Shown: positions 33,571-41,958, counted from the stretch's first letter. The stretch is 64,000 nt of DNA from Actinospineispora eucalypti (GCA_014208095.1 JACHMT010000002.1:1054001-1118000), one strand, 5' to 3'. Numbers and translations: made by a program. The notes: generated by a model not told the origin, from the letters alone.

Positions 33571-35502
33571 ATGTCCCCGTTCCCGCACCTGTTCTCGCCG
33601 ATCCGGATCCGGCACACCACCGTGCCCAACCGGATCGTGATCACCTCGCACGGCGCCAGCGAGGCGTTCCGCAACCCGAACGTCTCTCCGGACGGCTACA
33701 TCGAGTACCTGCGCCGGCGGGCCGCCGGCGGGGTCGGGCTGATCATCGCCCAGCCGCAGTTCCCGAACCCCTTCGGCCCGGTGCCCGAGGCGAGCGTGGA
33801 GCGGCACGCCCGGCTGGCCGAGGCGGTGAGGGCGGAAGGCGCGGTCCCGCTGATCCAGCTGGCCCACCTCGGCGCCACTTTCCGCTCCGACGCGGACGTG
33901 CGCCGGCCGCCGTTGTGGGGGTTCGAGGCCAGTCAGACCGCCGAGGGCGAGACCGCGCACCGGATGACCGGCGACGAGATCGAGCTCATGATCGACGCGT
34001 ACCGGCAGATCACCCGGATGGCTGTGGACGCCGGCTTCGACGGGGTGGAACTGCACGGCGCGCACGGCTACCTGGTCCAGCAGTCGCTGTCCCCGTGGGG
34101 CAACCGGCGCGCCGACCAGTGGGGCACCGACCGCACCCTGTTCGCCCGTCGGATCATCGAGGCCGTCCGCCCGGTACTCGGCCCGGACCGCATCCTGGGC
34201 TACCGGACCGCCACCGACGACTTCGTCTCCCCCGAGGACGGCGGACTGGCCGCCACCGGCCTCGCCGACACGGTCCGGGCACTGCTGAGCACCGGCGAGA
34301 TCGACCTGCTGAACACCACCGTCGGCTTCGGCGGCGCCAGCTACGGCCGGGCCATCCCCAACTACCGCAGCACCGAGGCGCCCAACGTCCCGAAGGCCCG
34401 CCGCATGCGCGAGCTGCTCGGCGACGCACTCACCGTGCCGATGATCGCCACCGGCCGGATCAGCTCCCCCGGCGTGGCCGAGCGGCTGCTCGCGGAGGGC
34501 GAGTGCGAGCTCACCGCGATGACCCGCGCGCACATCGCCGACCCGGACCTGGCCCGCAAGACCGCGCGCGGCGACGCGCACCGCATCCGGCCGTGCACCG
34601 GGGCGAACGTGTGCGTGAACCGGAAGCTGGCCGGCTTCCCGGAGATCAGCTGCTTCCACAATCCGGAGGTCCTGCGGGAACGCGAGCTGTCACCGACCTG
34701 GACCGGAACGCCCCGGCAGGTCCTGGTGATCGGGGCCGGCCCGGCCGGGCTCAAGGCCGCCGAGGTCGCCGCCCGGCGCGGTCACCGGGTTCGCCTGGTG
34801 GACGCCGCGCCCCGGGCCGGCGGCCTGCTCCGGCACGCCGAGCACACCGCCGCCGCGCCACTCACCACCGCACTGGACCACCTGCTGGGCGAGCTGGCCG
34901 AGCACGGCGTCAAGCCCGAGCTGGGCATCCGGGCGGATCGGCGGTTACTGGAGGAGCTGGCCCCGGACCACGTCGTGCTGGCCACCGGGGCGGCGCGCCC
35001 CGGGCCGGGCTCGGTGCCGGGCGGACACACCGGCCACGTGCTGGGCAGCGCGGAGGCGCTCACCGCCGAGATCGATGACGACGTGCTGGTCTACGACACG
35101 GTGGGCGCGAACGAGGGCCCGCTGGTGGCCGAGGCCCTGGCCCGCCGGGGCAAACGGGTCAGCTACGTGACCCGCTACGAAACGATCATGCCGTACGGCG
35201 GGGCGCTGCACCGGGTGGAGGTGCCGGCCATCCTGCGCCGCCGCGCCCAGCGGGTGATCACCGAAGGCCTGCTCGGCGACCTGGACGGGCGCACCGCGAC
35301 GATCGTGCGCGCGGATGGCGAGACGATCGCCGAGGTCACCGCCGGCACCGTGGTTGCGGTCACCTCGCTCGCCTCGGAGAACACGCTGGCCGCCGACCTG
35401 GACGAGCTGCGGATCCCGTATCGGCTGGTCGGTGACGCGATGGCGCACCGCACCGCGTTCCAGGCATTCAAGGAAGGCGCCGAGGCCGGGGTTGCGATCT
35501 GA
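33571..35502 (+). CDS. FMN/FAD oxidoreductase, 2,4-dienoyl-CoA reductase / old yellow enzyme family
   Basis: A 643-residue fusion of an OYE-like TIM barrel (1-370) and an FAD/NAD(P)-binding domain (from VLVIGAGPAGLKAAEVAARR, near 380). The barrel start is HLFSPIRIRHTTVPNRIVIT, with ELHGAHGYLVQQSLSPWGNRR (quoted in part) as the active-site region. Between them a three-cysteine segment RPCTGANVC...ISC replaces the CxxCxxxC-x11-C cluster motif of FadH. That suggests an altered or absent Fe-S cluster. Reduction of an unsaturated thioester or demethylation of an N-methyl compound are both possible. GGAGGGCCGCCC precedes the start. Confidence 0.88.
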   Translation: MSPFPHLFSPIRIRHTTVPNRIVITSHGASEAFRNPNVSPDGYIEYLRRRAAGGVGLIIAQPQFPNPFGPVPEASVERHARLAEAVRAEGAVPLIQLAHLGATFRSDADVRRPPLWGFEASQTAEGETAHRMTGDEIELMIDAYRQITRMAVDAGFDGVELHGAHGYLVQQSLSPWGNRRADQWGTDRTLFARRIIEAVRPVLGPDRILGYRTATDDFVSPEDGGLAATGLADTVRALLSTGEIDLLNTTVGFGGASYGRAIPNYRSTEAPNVPKARRMRELLGDALTVPMIATGRISSPGVAERLLAEGECELTAMTRAHIADPDLARKTARGDAHRIRPCTGANVCVNRKLAGFPEISCFHNPEVLRERELSPTWTGTPRQVLVIGAGPAGLKAAEVAARRGHRVRLVDAAPRAGGLLRHAEHTAAAPLTTALDHLLGELAEHGVKPELGIRADRRLLEELAPDHVVLATGAARPGPGSVPGGHTGHVLGSAEALTAEIDDDVLVYDTVGANEGPLVAEALARRGKRVSYVTRYETIMPYGGALHRVEVPAILRRRAQRVITEGLLGDLDGRTATIVRADGETIAEVTAGTVVAVTSLASENTLAADLDELRIPYRLVGDAMAHRTAFQAFKEGAEAGVAI

Positions 35503-35506
35503 CGTA

Positions 35507-35529
35507 ATGACGTACACCGATGGCGTCAT
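35507..35529. promoter_or_regulatory. Inverted repeat upstream of the mini gene
   Basis: ATGACG (35507-35512) and CGTCAT (35524-35529) are complementary across 11 bases. The repeat directly follows the oxidoreductase stop, and a TAGCGT -10-like hexamer (35561-35566) precedes the small open frame at 35573. Possible operator; weak evidence. Confidence 0.3.
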
Positions 35530-35572
35530 CCGACGGGCGCGAGGGTGCCGGGCGTCCGCGTAGCGTGCGGCC

Positions 35573-35635
35573 ATGTCCAAGATCACCTACACGGCGCCGT
35601 TCGCCGAGGTCATCCTGGACGCAACCGTCGACTGA
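35573..35635 (+). CDS. Possible 20-residue leaderless peptide
   Basis: An ATG frame reading MSKITYTAP and ending DATVD, placed 6 bases after a -10-like TAGCGT and followed within 10 bases by a strong hairpin. The YTAP pattern recalls the YxxP of lasso leader peptides, but there is no core region and no maturation gene. It may be a small regulatory peptide or chance. Short length limits confidence. Confidence 0.25.
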   Translation: MSKITYTAPFAEVILDATVD

Positions 35636-35644
35636 CCGGTCTCG

Positions 35645-35682
35645 CGCCTGGGCCGGCCGCTACGGGGGAGCCGGCCCAGGCG
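35645..35682. terminator. Strong 13-bp hairpin between convergent frames
   Basis: CGCCTGGGCCGGC (35645-35657) and GCCGGCCCAGGCG (35670-35682) are perfect complements around a 12-base loop. It overlaps the 3' end of the PadR gene and ends any plus-strand transcript from the oxidoreductase region. Confidence 0.65.
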
Positions 35683-36298
35683 TCTCGCCCGCTTTCGCCA
35701 CGATGCGGCTCAGCCGGGCCCGCGCCTGTTCGTCCAGCCCCCGGTCCCGGGTGGTCGGCCACTGTTCGATCTCCGCCGCCGCCCGCTCGCACCGGTCGGC
35801 CAGGGCACCGAGGGTGTCCACCAACAGCTCCCCGGCGAGGGCGTTGAGGTGCGCGCGAGACTCGAAGGCACCCTGCCCGGCGAGGTAGCGGTCGGCCAGC
35901 TCGGCCGCCGCCGCGATGGTGGACCGGGCGGAGACCGCCGTGGCGGTGAGCGCGGCCGCAAGGTCCCGCACACTCCCCTGGTCGGCCAGCCAGAGCCGGA
36001 CGAACGCCTCCACGTCCAGCGTCGGCGGCGCCGGCGGGGAGGCCAACCAGTCCGCCAGTGCCCGCCGCCCCGGCTCGGTGATCGTGTACCGCTTGCGGGT
36101 ACGCCGGCCGGCCGGCTCCGCCTCGACCCTCGCCCAGCCCAGGCGGACCAGCCGGTGCTGCTCCCGGTACAGGTTTGACTCCGAGGACGGCCAGACCAGC
36201 CGCACCGAGGTGCGCACCTGCTGGGTCAGCTCGTATCCGGTGTGCGGCCGCAACGCCAGCAGACCGAGCAGCGCGTAGGTGGTCGCGGAGGCGTTCAC
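35660..36298 (-). CDS. PadR-family transcriptional regulator
   Basis: A 212-residue PadR regulator. The N-terminal winged helix has the family start TTYALLGLLALRPHTGYEL and the DNA-recognition region SVRLVWPSSESNLYREQHRL, followed by RRTRKRYTITEPGRRALADW. The C-terminal half is a helical Vir-like domain, RLWLADQG onward, for dimerisation. The GTG start overlaps the stop of the HD-domain gene (GTGA), so the two are co-expressed. PadR proteins repress detoxification or phenolic-acid genes; the target here is unknown, perhaps its own operon. Confidence 0.9.
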   Translation of the reverse strand: MNASATTYALLGLLALRPHTGYELTQQVRTSVRLVWPSSESNLYREQHRLVRLGWARVEAEPAGRRTRKRYTITEPGRRALADWLASPPAPPTLDVEAFVRLWLADQGSVRDLAAALTATAVSARSTIAAAAELADRYLAGQGAFESRAHLNALAGELLVDTLGALADRCERAAAEIEQWPTTRDRGLDEQARARLSRIVAKAGETPGPAPP

Positions 36299-36858
36299 CA
36301 GCGCATGTTCGGCAGCGGGCGGCTCAGGTGGCGCACCGCGTACCGGCCGATCATCGGCATGGCGACCGCCTTGTACGCCTCGTTCATCGGGAACCGGGCG
36401 CGCACCTCGGTCACCAGCCGGCGCGGGATCCCGAACCGCAGCTTGGTGAAGGTGACGTCCATCCAGTCCGCCTTGCGGCACGCCTCCACCAGCTCCGCGT
36501 GCGGGCCGGTGTACGGGCGCACCTTGTGGTGATTATTGATCATCAGGTGCAGCTCTTCGGTCCACTCCAGGCGCCCGATCGCCTCTAGGTGCGCCGTGGC
36601 CAGGTCGCAGGCCGGACCGAGGTAATCCAGGTTCCCGCTGAGGAAGAACGGCAGGTCGTGCAGCGCCGTCACGACGGCCAGCTTTTCCTCGCGGTACGGC
36701 TGCGGCCGGGTGACGAACCGCGCCCAGTTGACCATGCGATAGCAGTGCGCACGGTAGCCCTGGTAGCCGATGCCCAGCCCGTCCCGGTACGGGTCGAGCA
36801 ACTCGTCGAGCACCGGCAGGTCGGTCACCACGCCGGTGTCGGTGACGGTCAGGTCCAC
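36295..36858 (-). CDS. HD-domain phosphohydrolase-like protein
   Basis: A 187-residue helical protein with an HD-type pattern: YRAHCYRMVNWAR (near 35-47), TALHDLPFFLSG (near 66-77) and LMINNHHKVRPY (near 105-116). These give the His...His-Asp...His-His arrangement of metal-binding HD hydrolases. The family is sparse in annotation; the substrate cannot be inferred. It opens a two-gene operon with PadR on the minus strand. The start is ATG at 36858; the upstream region contains the divergent LexA-like box of the 13E12 gene. Confidence 0.7.
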   Translation of the reverse strand: MDLTVTDTGVVTDLPVLDELLDPYRDGLGIGYQGYRAHCYRMVNWARFVTRPQPYREEKLAVVTALHDLPFFLSGNLDYLGPACDLATAHLEAIGRLEWTEELHLMINNHHKVRPYTGPHAELVEACRKADWMDVTFTKLRFGIPRRLVTEVRARFPMNEAYKAVAMPMIGRYAVRHLSRPLPNMRW

Positions 36859-36904
36859 GCACCCAAACTACTCCCGGCGGGAGCAGTTTGCCAAGTGTCG
36901 GTGC

Positions 36905-36920
36905 TCGAACATATAATCGA
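36905..36920. promoter_or_regulatory. LexA (SOS) box-like site upstream of the 13E12 gene
   Basis: TCGAAC-ATAT-AATCGA keeps the left half of the actinobacterial SOS box TCGAAC-N4-GTTCGA exactly and differs at two bases in the right half. A TATAAT-like -10 lies inside it, and the ATG follows 5 bases later, so the mRNA is probably leaderless. Several 13E12 genes of mycobacteria are SOS-induced. Confidence 0.55.
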
Positions 36921-36924
36921 ACGC

Positions 36925-38307
36925 ATGGACGACGGCTTCGGTGAGCGGCTGGCGGGGACCTCCGTCGGTCCGGAGCTGGCCGCCGTGTTGGCGTCGGTTG
37001 ATGTGGCGGCGGTGCCGAATGGCTCGGTGATCGATGTCCTGCAAGCGTCCGCGCGACTGCGGGCCTACGCGGAAGGGTTGTACCTCGGGGCTGTGGCCTC
37101 GGTACTGGAACGTGGCCCGTCCGCCGGCCCGGACTCGGTGGCCCGGTTGGCCGAGCCGGAGCGCTACGCGCCGGATGAGGTGCGGGCGGCGTTGGTGATG
37201 AACCGTCGGCAGGGGTGGAGTGAGTCCGAGTTTGCCTACGCCCTGTGCCGGGGTCTGCCGGCGGTGCATGCCGAGATGTTGGCCGGGCGAATCGACCGGG
37301 ACCGGGCGTGGGTGTTCACCCAGCACCTCGCCGGTCTACCGGGCGAGTTGGTGGCCAAGGTATTGGACGCGGTGTTGACGGAGGCGCCCGGTTTGACCAC
37401 GGGGCAGCTGCGGGCCCGGATCCTGAAGCTGATCATCACCGTTGATCCGGACCACGCGCGGGATGCTTACGAGCGGGCGTTGGCCGAGCGTGCGGTGGTC
37501 GGCTATCTGAACCCGGACGGTACAGCGGTGATCGCGGCGTCGGGTTTGCCGCCGGATGAGGCGGCCGCGGCGACCGAGCGGATCGCGGGGCTGGCTCGCG
37601 CGGCGAAACGAGCCGGGCATCCGGGCCGGGTTGACCAGTTGCGCGCGGACATTTACCTACGCCTGCTCGATGACCGCTTCCACCACCTGACCCGTACCGA
37701 AATGATCGCCGCTCTGCTGGACGAGGCCGGGCGGACGCAAGCCCCACCGGCTGAACCCCCAACGCGCGAGGTCTCGCCAGGCGACATTTCACCGGGCGAA
37801 GCGGTGGCGGCCGAAGGCCCGCCGTGTCCCGAACCGCACAACGTCGGTGCCCGGGACAGCGAGGCAAGCAACGCCGAGCCGGAGCAGGACCGTCCGGACA
37901 GTGCCGGGCCAGACGACGCCGGACCAGGCGAGAACAGCCCGCAGGAGCACGCGCCGACTCCCGCGCCTCGACCGGCGAGCAGCGAGCGCGAACCCCTCGG
38001 ACACGTGACCGGGATCGAAGTCCGGGCCCGGCTCGACAGCCTCGCGAGGGTGAACGAGTTACCCGGAGAGCTGCCGGGTTGGGGGCCGATCCTCGCCGAG
38101 ACCACCCGGCGGGCGGTCGCCCGCCAGCACCACGGTCAGTGGCGGTGGGTGGTGACCGACCACGAGGGTTATCTGCTTGCGGAGGGTCTGACCAGGCGAA
38201 GACCGGGCACCGGTTCACCCGGGCATCGTGCGGAAGGCGGGATCGTGGAGTTGGCGATTCCGGCGACCGCGCTGGCCCGACTCGCCAAAGACCCGCCACC
38301 AGCCTGA
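36925..38307 (+). CDS. 13E12-repeat (DUF222) protein, N-terminal part of a split gene
   Basis: A 460-residue DUF222 protein of the 13E12 REP family, normally ending in an HNH nuclease domain. The DUF222 core is visible (YAPDEVRAALVMNRRQG, RIDRDRAWVFTQHLA, and RTEMIAALL). A Pro/Glu/Asp/Ala-rich linker occupies about residues 270-360. The frame then meets a TGA (38305-38307) just before the HNH part, which continues in the same frame. The gene is therefore interrupted by a nonsense codon, or the two halves are now separate genes. Start ATG at 36925 follows a LexA-like box. Function of the family is unknown; nuclease activity is predicted. Confidence 0.85.
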   Translation: MDDGFGERLAGTSVGPELAAVLASVDVAAVPNGSVIDVLQASARLRAYAEGLYLGAVASVLERGPSAGPDSVARLAEPERYAPDEVRAALVMNRRQGWSESEFAYALCRGLPAVHAEMLAGRIDRDRAWVFTQHLAGLPGELVAKVLDAVLTEAPGLTTGQLRARILKLIITVDPDHARDAYERALAERAVVGYLNPDGTAVIAASGLPPDEAAAATERIAGLARAAKRAGHPGRVDQLRADIYLRLLDDRFHHLTRTEMIAALLDEAGRTQAPPAEPPTREVSPGDISPGEAVAAEGPPCPEPHNVGARDSEASNAEPEQDRPDSAGPDDAGPGENSPQEHAPTPAPRPASSEREPLGHVTGIEVRARLDSLARVNELPGELPGWGPILAETTRRAVARQHHGQWRWVVTDHEGYLLAEGLTRRRPGTGSPGHRAEGGIVELAIPATALARLAKDPPPA

Positions 38308-38313
38308 GCCAGG

Positions 38314-38688
38314 GTGATCGCCGACATCGCCAGCCAGTACCAATACGCCCGCACCACGCCGAGCACCAACCTGGACGGCCGGCCGGGGCGGCGACTACCC
38401 GGGCCTGGGTTGCGCCGGTATGTACAGATCCGCGACCGCACCTGCACCGCCCCGGGCTGCCGGCGCCCGGCCACCCAATCCGAACAGGACCACATCCACG
38501 ACCACCAATACGGCGGCGCCACGACCAGCACCAACCTGGGGCCGGGCTGCAAGTACGACCACCGGCTCAAACACGAAGGAGGCTGGACCGTTACCCAACC
38601 CCGGCCTGGCCGGTTCATCTGGACCAGCCCACTCGGCCGCCGCTACCACACCCGAGGAGAACGCATCACCGACCCACCACCGTTCTAG
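38314..38688 (+). CDS. HNH nuclease domain, C-terminal part of the split 13E12 gene
   Basis: A 124-residue HNH endonuclease domain in the same frame as the DUF222 gene, separated from it only by TGA and two codons. The motif reads RDRTCTAPGCRRPATQSEQD then HIHDHQYGGATTSTNLGPGC, with the paired cysteines and histidines of the zinc-binding HNH fold, and ends with KYDHRLKHEGGW. A GTG at 38314 could start translation (ribosome site weak: GAGCCAGG). If read through or repaired, the whole protein would be about 587 residues, a normal size for the family. Confidence 0.8.
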   Translation: MIADIASQYQYARTTPSTNLDGRPGRRLPGPGLRRYVQIRDRTCTAPGCRRPATQSEQDHIHDHQYGGATTSTNLGPGCKYDHRLKHEGGWTVTQPRPGRFIWTSPLGRRYHTRGERITDPPPF

Positions 38689-38713
38689 AAACGGCGGCGC
38701 GGCCCCAAATTGG

Positions 38714-39526
38714 TCAGTCGGTGCGGGCCACCACGCCGAAGATGTCAACCGGATCGGCGAGGCTCACCAGTCCCGGGCGCCACCGATTGACCGGGACCAG
38801 ACCGGGTTCGACCAGGGACAGGCCGTCCACCAGTTCCGCCAGCTGCCCAGTGGTGCGCAGCCGGTACGGCTGGCTTCCGTACTCCTGGTAGATCGCGTTG
38901 GCCGCGCGGACACCCTCGCTGGTGTCAGCGAAGTCGCCGAGCGCCAGGTAGCTGCCCGTCGGCAGTCCAGCCGCCACTTTGGCCACGATTGCCCGGGCCT
39001 CGTCGTACGCCGCCACGTTGCCCAGCATGCTCAGGAAGATGGCGGCGACCGGCTTGTTGAAGTTCAACGCCTCCTGCGCCTCGGCCAGGAAGATGACCGG
39101 GTCGCGCACGTTCGCGTCGAGGCAGATGGTCACCCCGGCCGGGGTGGTGCTGGTGAGCAGGGCGCGGCCGTGGGCCAACACCGACGGGTCGTCGTCCACG
39201 TAAACCACGCGGGCGGCCGGGTTGATGCGCTGTGCCACGTCGTGCACGTTCTCCGCGTCAGGGAATCCGGTACCGATCACCAGGAACTGGGTGATCCCCG
39301 CCTCCCCGGCCAGGAAGCTGACCACGCGGCCCAGGAAGGCCTGGTACTCGCGGGCGGCCACTCGCATCTCCGGATAGACCTCGGTCACCGCGTCGCCGAG
39401 CGCGCGGTCCACCGGGTAGTTGTCCTTGCCACCCAGCCAGTAGTTCCACAGGCGCCACATCCGGGGCACGTCGAACTGGATGCCGACGCGGGCGGCCGAC
39501 CACTCATCGGACGGCGAATCGACCAC
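38714..39526 (-). CDS. DUF574 (SAM_SAF) family SAM-dependent methyltransferase
   Basis: A 270-residue protein of the actinobacterial DUF574 family. The start DVPRMWRLWNYWLGGKDNYP is the family signature, followed by FLVIGTGFPDAENVHDVAQ, VVYVDDDPSVLAHGRAL and a SAM-fold core. Family members are very numerous in Streptomyces-like genomes and are predicted methyltransferases with unknown acceptors. The GTG at 39526 gives the normal N-terminus. It stands alone, and a hairpin upstream (39657-39675) separates it from the transporter gene. Confidence 0.92.
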   Translation of the reverse strand: MVDSPSDEWSAARVGIQFDVPRMWRLWNYWLGGKDNYPVDRALGDAVTEVYPEMRVAAREYQAFLGRVVSFLAGEAGITQFLVIGTGFPDAENVHDVAQRINPAARVVYVDDDPSVLAHGRALLTSTTPAGVTICLDANVRDPVIFLAEAQEALNFNKPVAAIFLSMLGNVAAYDEARAIVAKVAAGLPTGSYLALGDFADTSEGVRAANAIYQEYGSQPYRLRTTGQLAELVDGLSLVEPGLVPVNRWRPGLVSLADPVDIFGVVARTD

Positions 39527-39656
39527 CGAACACCGACCTCCCAGGCACCACGCTGAACCCGAAGCCGGCCACGCCACGGAGCCCGACTGCCGACCGAGTG
39601 TAACGCCCGATGTGGCCCGGATCTCTGTTCCGGCCAGCGCGCGTCGACGCGTTCAC

Positions 39657-39675
39657 CCGCTCCGCTATGGAGCGG
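39657..39675. terminator. Hairpin after the MHS transporter gene
   Basis: CCGCTCC (39657-39663) and GGAGCGG (39669-39675) pair around GCTAT. It lies 90 bases past the transporter stop on the minus strand and before the DUF574 gene, so it is a probable terminator. Confidence 0.4.
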
Positions 39676-39764
39676 AGTAGCGGCGCAGCGATCTTGGAGG
39701 TGCCGGTGCCATTGTCAGCCGGCGTGCGGCGGATGACCGCGAGGGCGCTCGCGGATTACGACGA

Positions 39765-41132
39765 TCAGCCCGACGAGGTCTCGTAGAGGTCCCGGCGGAA
39801 CCGTTCCTTGATGGTGGCCACCGCTACGAAGGTCACCACCGCGGCCGCGATGATGTAGAGGGACAGCGACCACGAGGAACCGGTGGCGGCGAGCAGTGCG
39901 GTCATGATGAACGGGGCCAGGCCGCCGGCGAACACCGAGGCGAACTGGTAGCCCAGCGACGCACCGGAATAGCGCACGTCGGCCGGGAACATCTCCGCGC
40001 ACAGCGTGGCCTGCGGCCCGTACATGGTCGCGTGGATGGTGAAGCCGATCAGCAACCCCAGGAAGACCAGCACCACCGAACCGGTGTTCACCAGCCAGAA
40101 CAGTGGGAAGGCGAACGCGGCCATGAGCACCGTTCCGGTGAGGTAGAGCTTCTTGCGGCTGCCCATCCGGTCGCTCAGCGCGCCGAAGAACGGCATCGTC
40201 ACCACCTGGGTGAGGCCGGCGGCCATCACACACAGCAGGATCTGTCCCCTGGACATGCCGACGGTCTTGGTCGCGTAGTCCAGCATGCCGCTGATCAGGA
40301 TGTAGAAGGTCGCGTTGACCACGAAGAACGCGCCGGCGGCCTGCAGGATCTCCCGCCAGTACCGGCGTACCGCCTCGACCAGCGGCGCCTTGCGCAACCC
40401 GGCCTCCTGCCGGGAGTCGGCGGCGCGCTGGCGAAGCTCGTGGAACACCGGGGTGTCCTCGATCTTGAGCTGCACATAGATCCCGATCAGCACCAGCAGC
40501 AGGCCGGTCAGGAACGGCACCCGCCAGCCCCAGCTGGTGAACTGCTCGTCGGTCAGCACGGTGGTCAGGACCAGGAAGAACATGTTTCCCGCGACCGCAC
40601 CGAAGATCGCGCCGGTCTGCACCAGGCTGCCGTAGTAACCCCGCCGCTCGACCGGGGCGTGCTCGGTGAGCAGCAACGCCGCGCCGCCCCACTGCGCGCC
40701 CACGCCGAGGCCCTGCACCAGGCGGGCCACCACCAGCAGGATCGGCGCCCAGACGCCGATGGTCGCGTAACCGGGCAGCACGCCGATGGTGAAGGTGGCC
40801 ACGCCCATCACCAACATGGCGGCCACCAGAGGGGGCTTGCGGCCGAACCGGTCGCCGACGTTGCCGGCGATGATCCCGCCTAGCGGCCGGGCCACGAACC
40901 CGACCGCGAAGGTGGCGAACGAGGCGAGGGTGCCGGCCACCGGGTTCGCGGACGGGAAGAACTGGGGTCCCAGCACCAGCGCGGCAGCCGTGGCGTAGAT
41001 CAGGAAGTCGAACCACTCCAGGGTGGTGGCGAAGACCGCGGCGGCGGCCAGCCGGCCCATCCGGGGGTTCCCCGGGCGCTCCCCCGGCCGCGTGTCGAGC
41101 GGGCCCTCGCCGGATACGTGTTCAGCGGGCAT
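39765..41132 (-). CDS. MFS transporter, metabolite:H+ symporter (MHS) subfamily
   Basis: A 455-residue transporter with 12 membrane helices. Signature features of the MHS subfamily are visible: TTLEWFDFLIYATAA at the first helix, GNVGDRFGRKPPL (the MFS loop 2-3 motif), QGLGVGAQWGGAALLLTEHA, and SDRMGSRKKLY between helices 8 and 9. Such carriers take up organic acids, proline or betaine, and aromatic acids. The ATG at 41132 follows GGAGGTTT. A palindrome identical in type to that before the MaoC operon lies 39 bases upstream, so the transporter probably imports a substrate of that pathway. Exact substrate unknown. Confidence 0.93.
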   Translation of the reverse strand: MPAEHVSGEGPLDTRPGERPGNPRMGRLAAAAVFATTLEWFDFLIYATAAALVLGPQFFPSANPVAGTLASFATFAVGFVARPLGGIIAGNVGDRFGRKPPLVAAMLVMGVATFTIGVLPGYATIGVWAPILLVVARLVQGLGVGAQWGGAALLLTEHAPVERRGYYGSLVQTGAIFGAVAGNMFFLVLTTVLTDEQFTSWGWRVPFLTGLLLVLIGIYVQLKIEDTPVFHELRQRAADSRQEAGLRKAPLVEAVRRYWREILQAAGAFFVVNATFYILISGMLDYATKTVGMSRGQILLCVMAAGLTQVVTMPFFGALSDRMGSRKKLYLTGTVLMAAFAFPLFWLVNTGSVVLVFLGLLIGFTIHATMYGPQATLCAEMFPADVRYSGASLGYQFASVFAGGLAPFIMTALLAATGSSWSLSLYIIAAAVVTFVAVATIKERFRRDLYETSSG

Positions 41133-41170
41133 CGGGAAACCTCCGGCCGGGGCCACGTCGCTCGCGTCGG

Positions 41171-41189
41171 TACGAACGCTCGTTCTTAC
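41171..41189. promoter_or_regulatory. TetR operator 1 (transporter promoter)
   Basis: Read on the minus strand, this is GTAAGAACGAGCGTTCGTA. It matches the site at 41917-41935 at 16 of 19 positions, with inverted arms GAACG/CGTTC. It lies upstream of the transporter start. Confidence 0.7.
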
Positions 41190-41227
41190 GATAGACACGT
41201 CGACCGCCATCGAGCAACCGGGCGGGT

Positions 41228-41851
41228 TCAGCGGTGCGGCAGCGGCCCCTCCAGAAGGGCCAGTGCGTAGCGCGCGTGCTGCTCGGACAGCTGACCCCGG
41301 GACAGCCGCCCGTCCGGCCGGTACCAGGTGGCCACCGAGCTGATCATGGTCAGGATCGCCCGGGCCGCGTCCAGCGGGTACGGGGTGCGGAACTCGCCGC
41401 TGGCCGCTCCCTGCTCCACGATCTCGGTGAAGATCGACTGCGTCCGGTCCCGCGCCGCGACCAACCGCTCCCGGTCCTCCCCTCGCAGGTAGCGGACCTC
41501 AGCGGTGCTCACCAGCATGGCCAGCTGCTCGTCCACGACGAACCCCACGTACGCCCGCACCGCCTCGCGCAGGCGGGAGGCGGCATCGTCGCCCGCCTCG
41601 CCGACCGCGCGGCGCAGCCGGGCCTCCAGCTCGGCGTTCACGTGCCGGAGCACCTCGGCCAGCAGGTGGGACTTGGAGGGGAAGTAGTTGTACAGGTTGG
41701 ACAGGCTGGTGCCCGCCCCCTTGGCCACCTCTCGCATGGAGGCGCCGTTGAACCCCTGCGCCCCGAACGCGGCCAGGGCGGCGTTCAGGATCGCGGCCTC
41801 GTTCCCCCGCCCGGTATCGGCCAGCTGAGACCCAGGTGAACGACTGTTCAT
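41228..41851 (-). CDS. TetR-family regulator of the MaoC-hydrolase-ligase pathway
   Basis: A 207-residue TetR repressor. The helix-turn-helix is FGAQGFNGASMREVAKGAG then TSLSNLYNYFPSKSHLLAEV (about 35-72), which is the AcrR-like DNA-binding pattern; the C-terminal domain is of the TetR_C type for acyl-CoA or aromatic effectors. The ATG at 41851 has the best context; an earlier in-frame ATG exists. It lies between the transporter and the MaoC operon, and two copies of one operator sit at both target promoters. I infer that it represses both and itself. Confidence 0.92.
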   Translation of the reverse strand: MNSRSPGSQLADTGRGNEAAILNAALAAFGAQGFNGASMREVAKGAGTSLSNLYNYFPSKSHLLAEVLRHVNAELEARLRRAVGEAGDDAASRLREAVRAYVGFVVDEQLAMLVSTAEVRYLRGEDRERLVAARDRTQSIFTEIVEQGAASGEFRTPYPLDAARAILTMISSVATWYRPDGRLSRGQLSEQHARYALALLEGPLPHR

Positions 41852-41916
41852 AGCGCTCAGGCTAGTACATCTCATCACCTTGACGGGCCGCGAGACGCCG
41901 TGATTGGCTCGATTGT

Positions 41917-41935
41917 GTAAGAACGTTCGTTCATA
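41917..41935. promoter_or_regulatory. TetR operator 2 (MaoC operon and tetR promoter)
   Basis: GTAAGAACGTTCGTTCATA, with arms GAACG/CGTTC around TT. It lies 66 bases upstream of the tetR ATG and 24 bases before the MaoC-like start, so binding should affect both. Confidence 0.7.
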
Positions 41936-41958
41936 GCCCCGGCCGGCGAAGGGAGCGC

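Noticed and set aside
38314..38688. Treating the HNH part as a complete stand-alone nuclease gene
   Set aside because: It continues the DUF222 frame after a single stop and has a poor start site; listed as the second half of a split gene.
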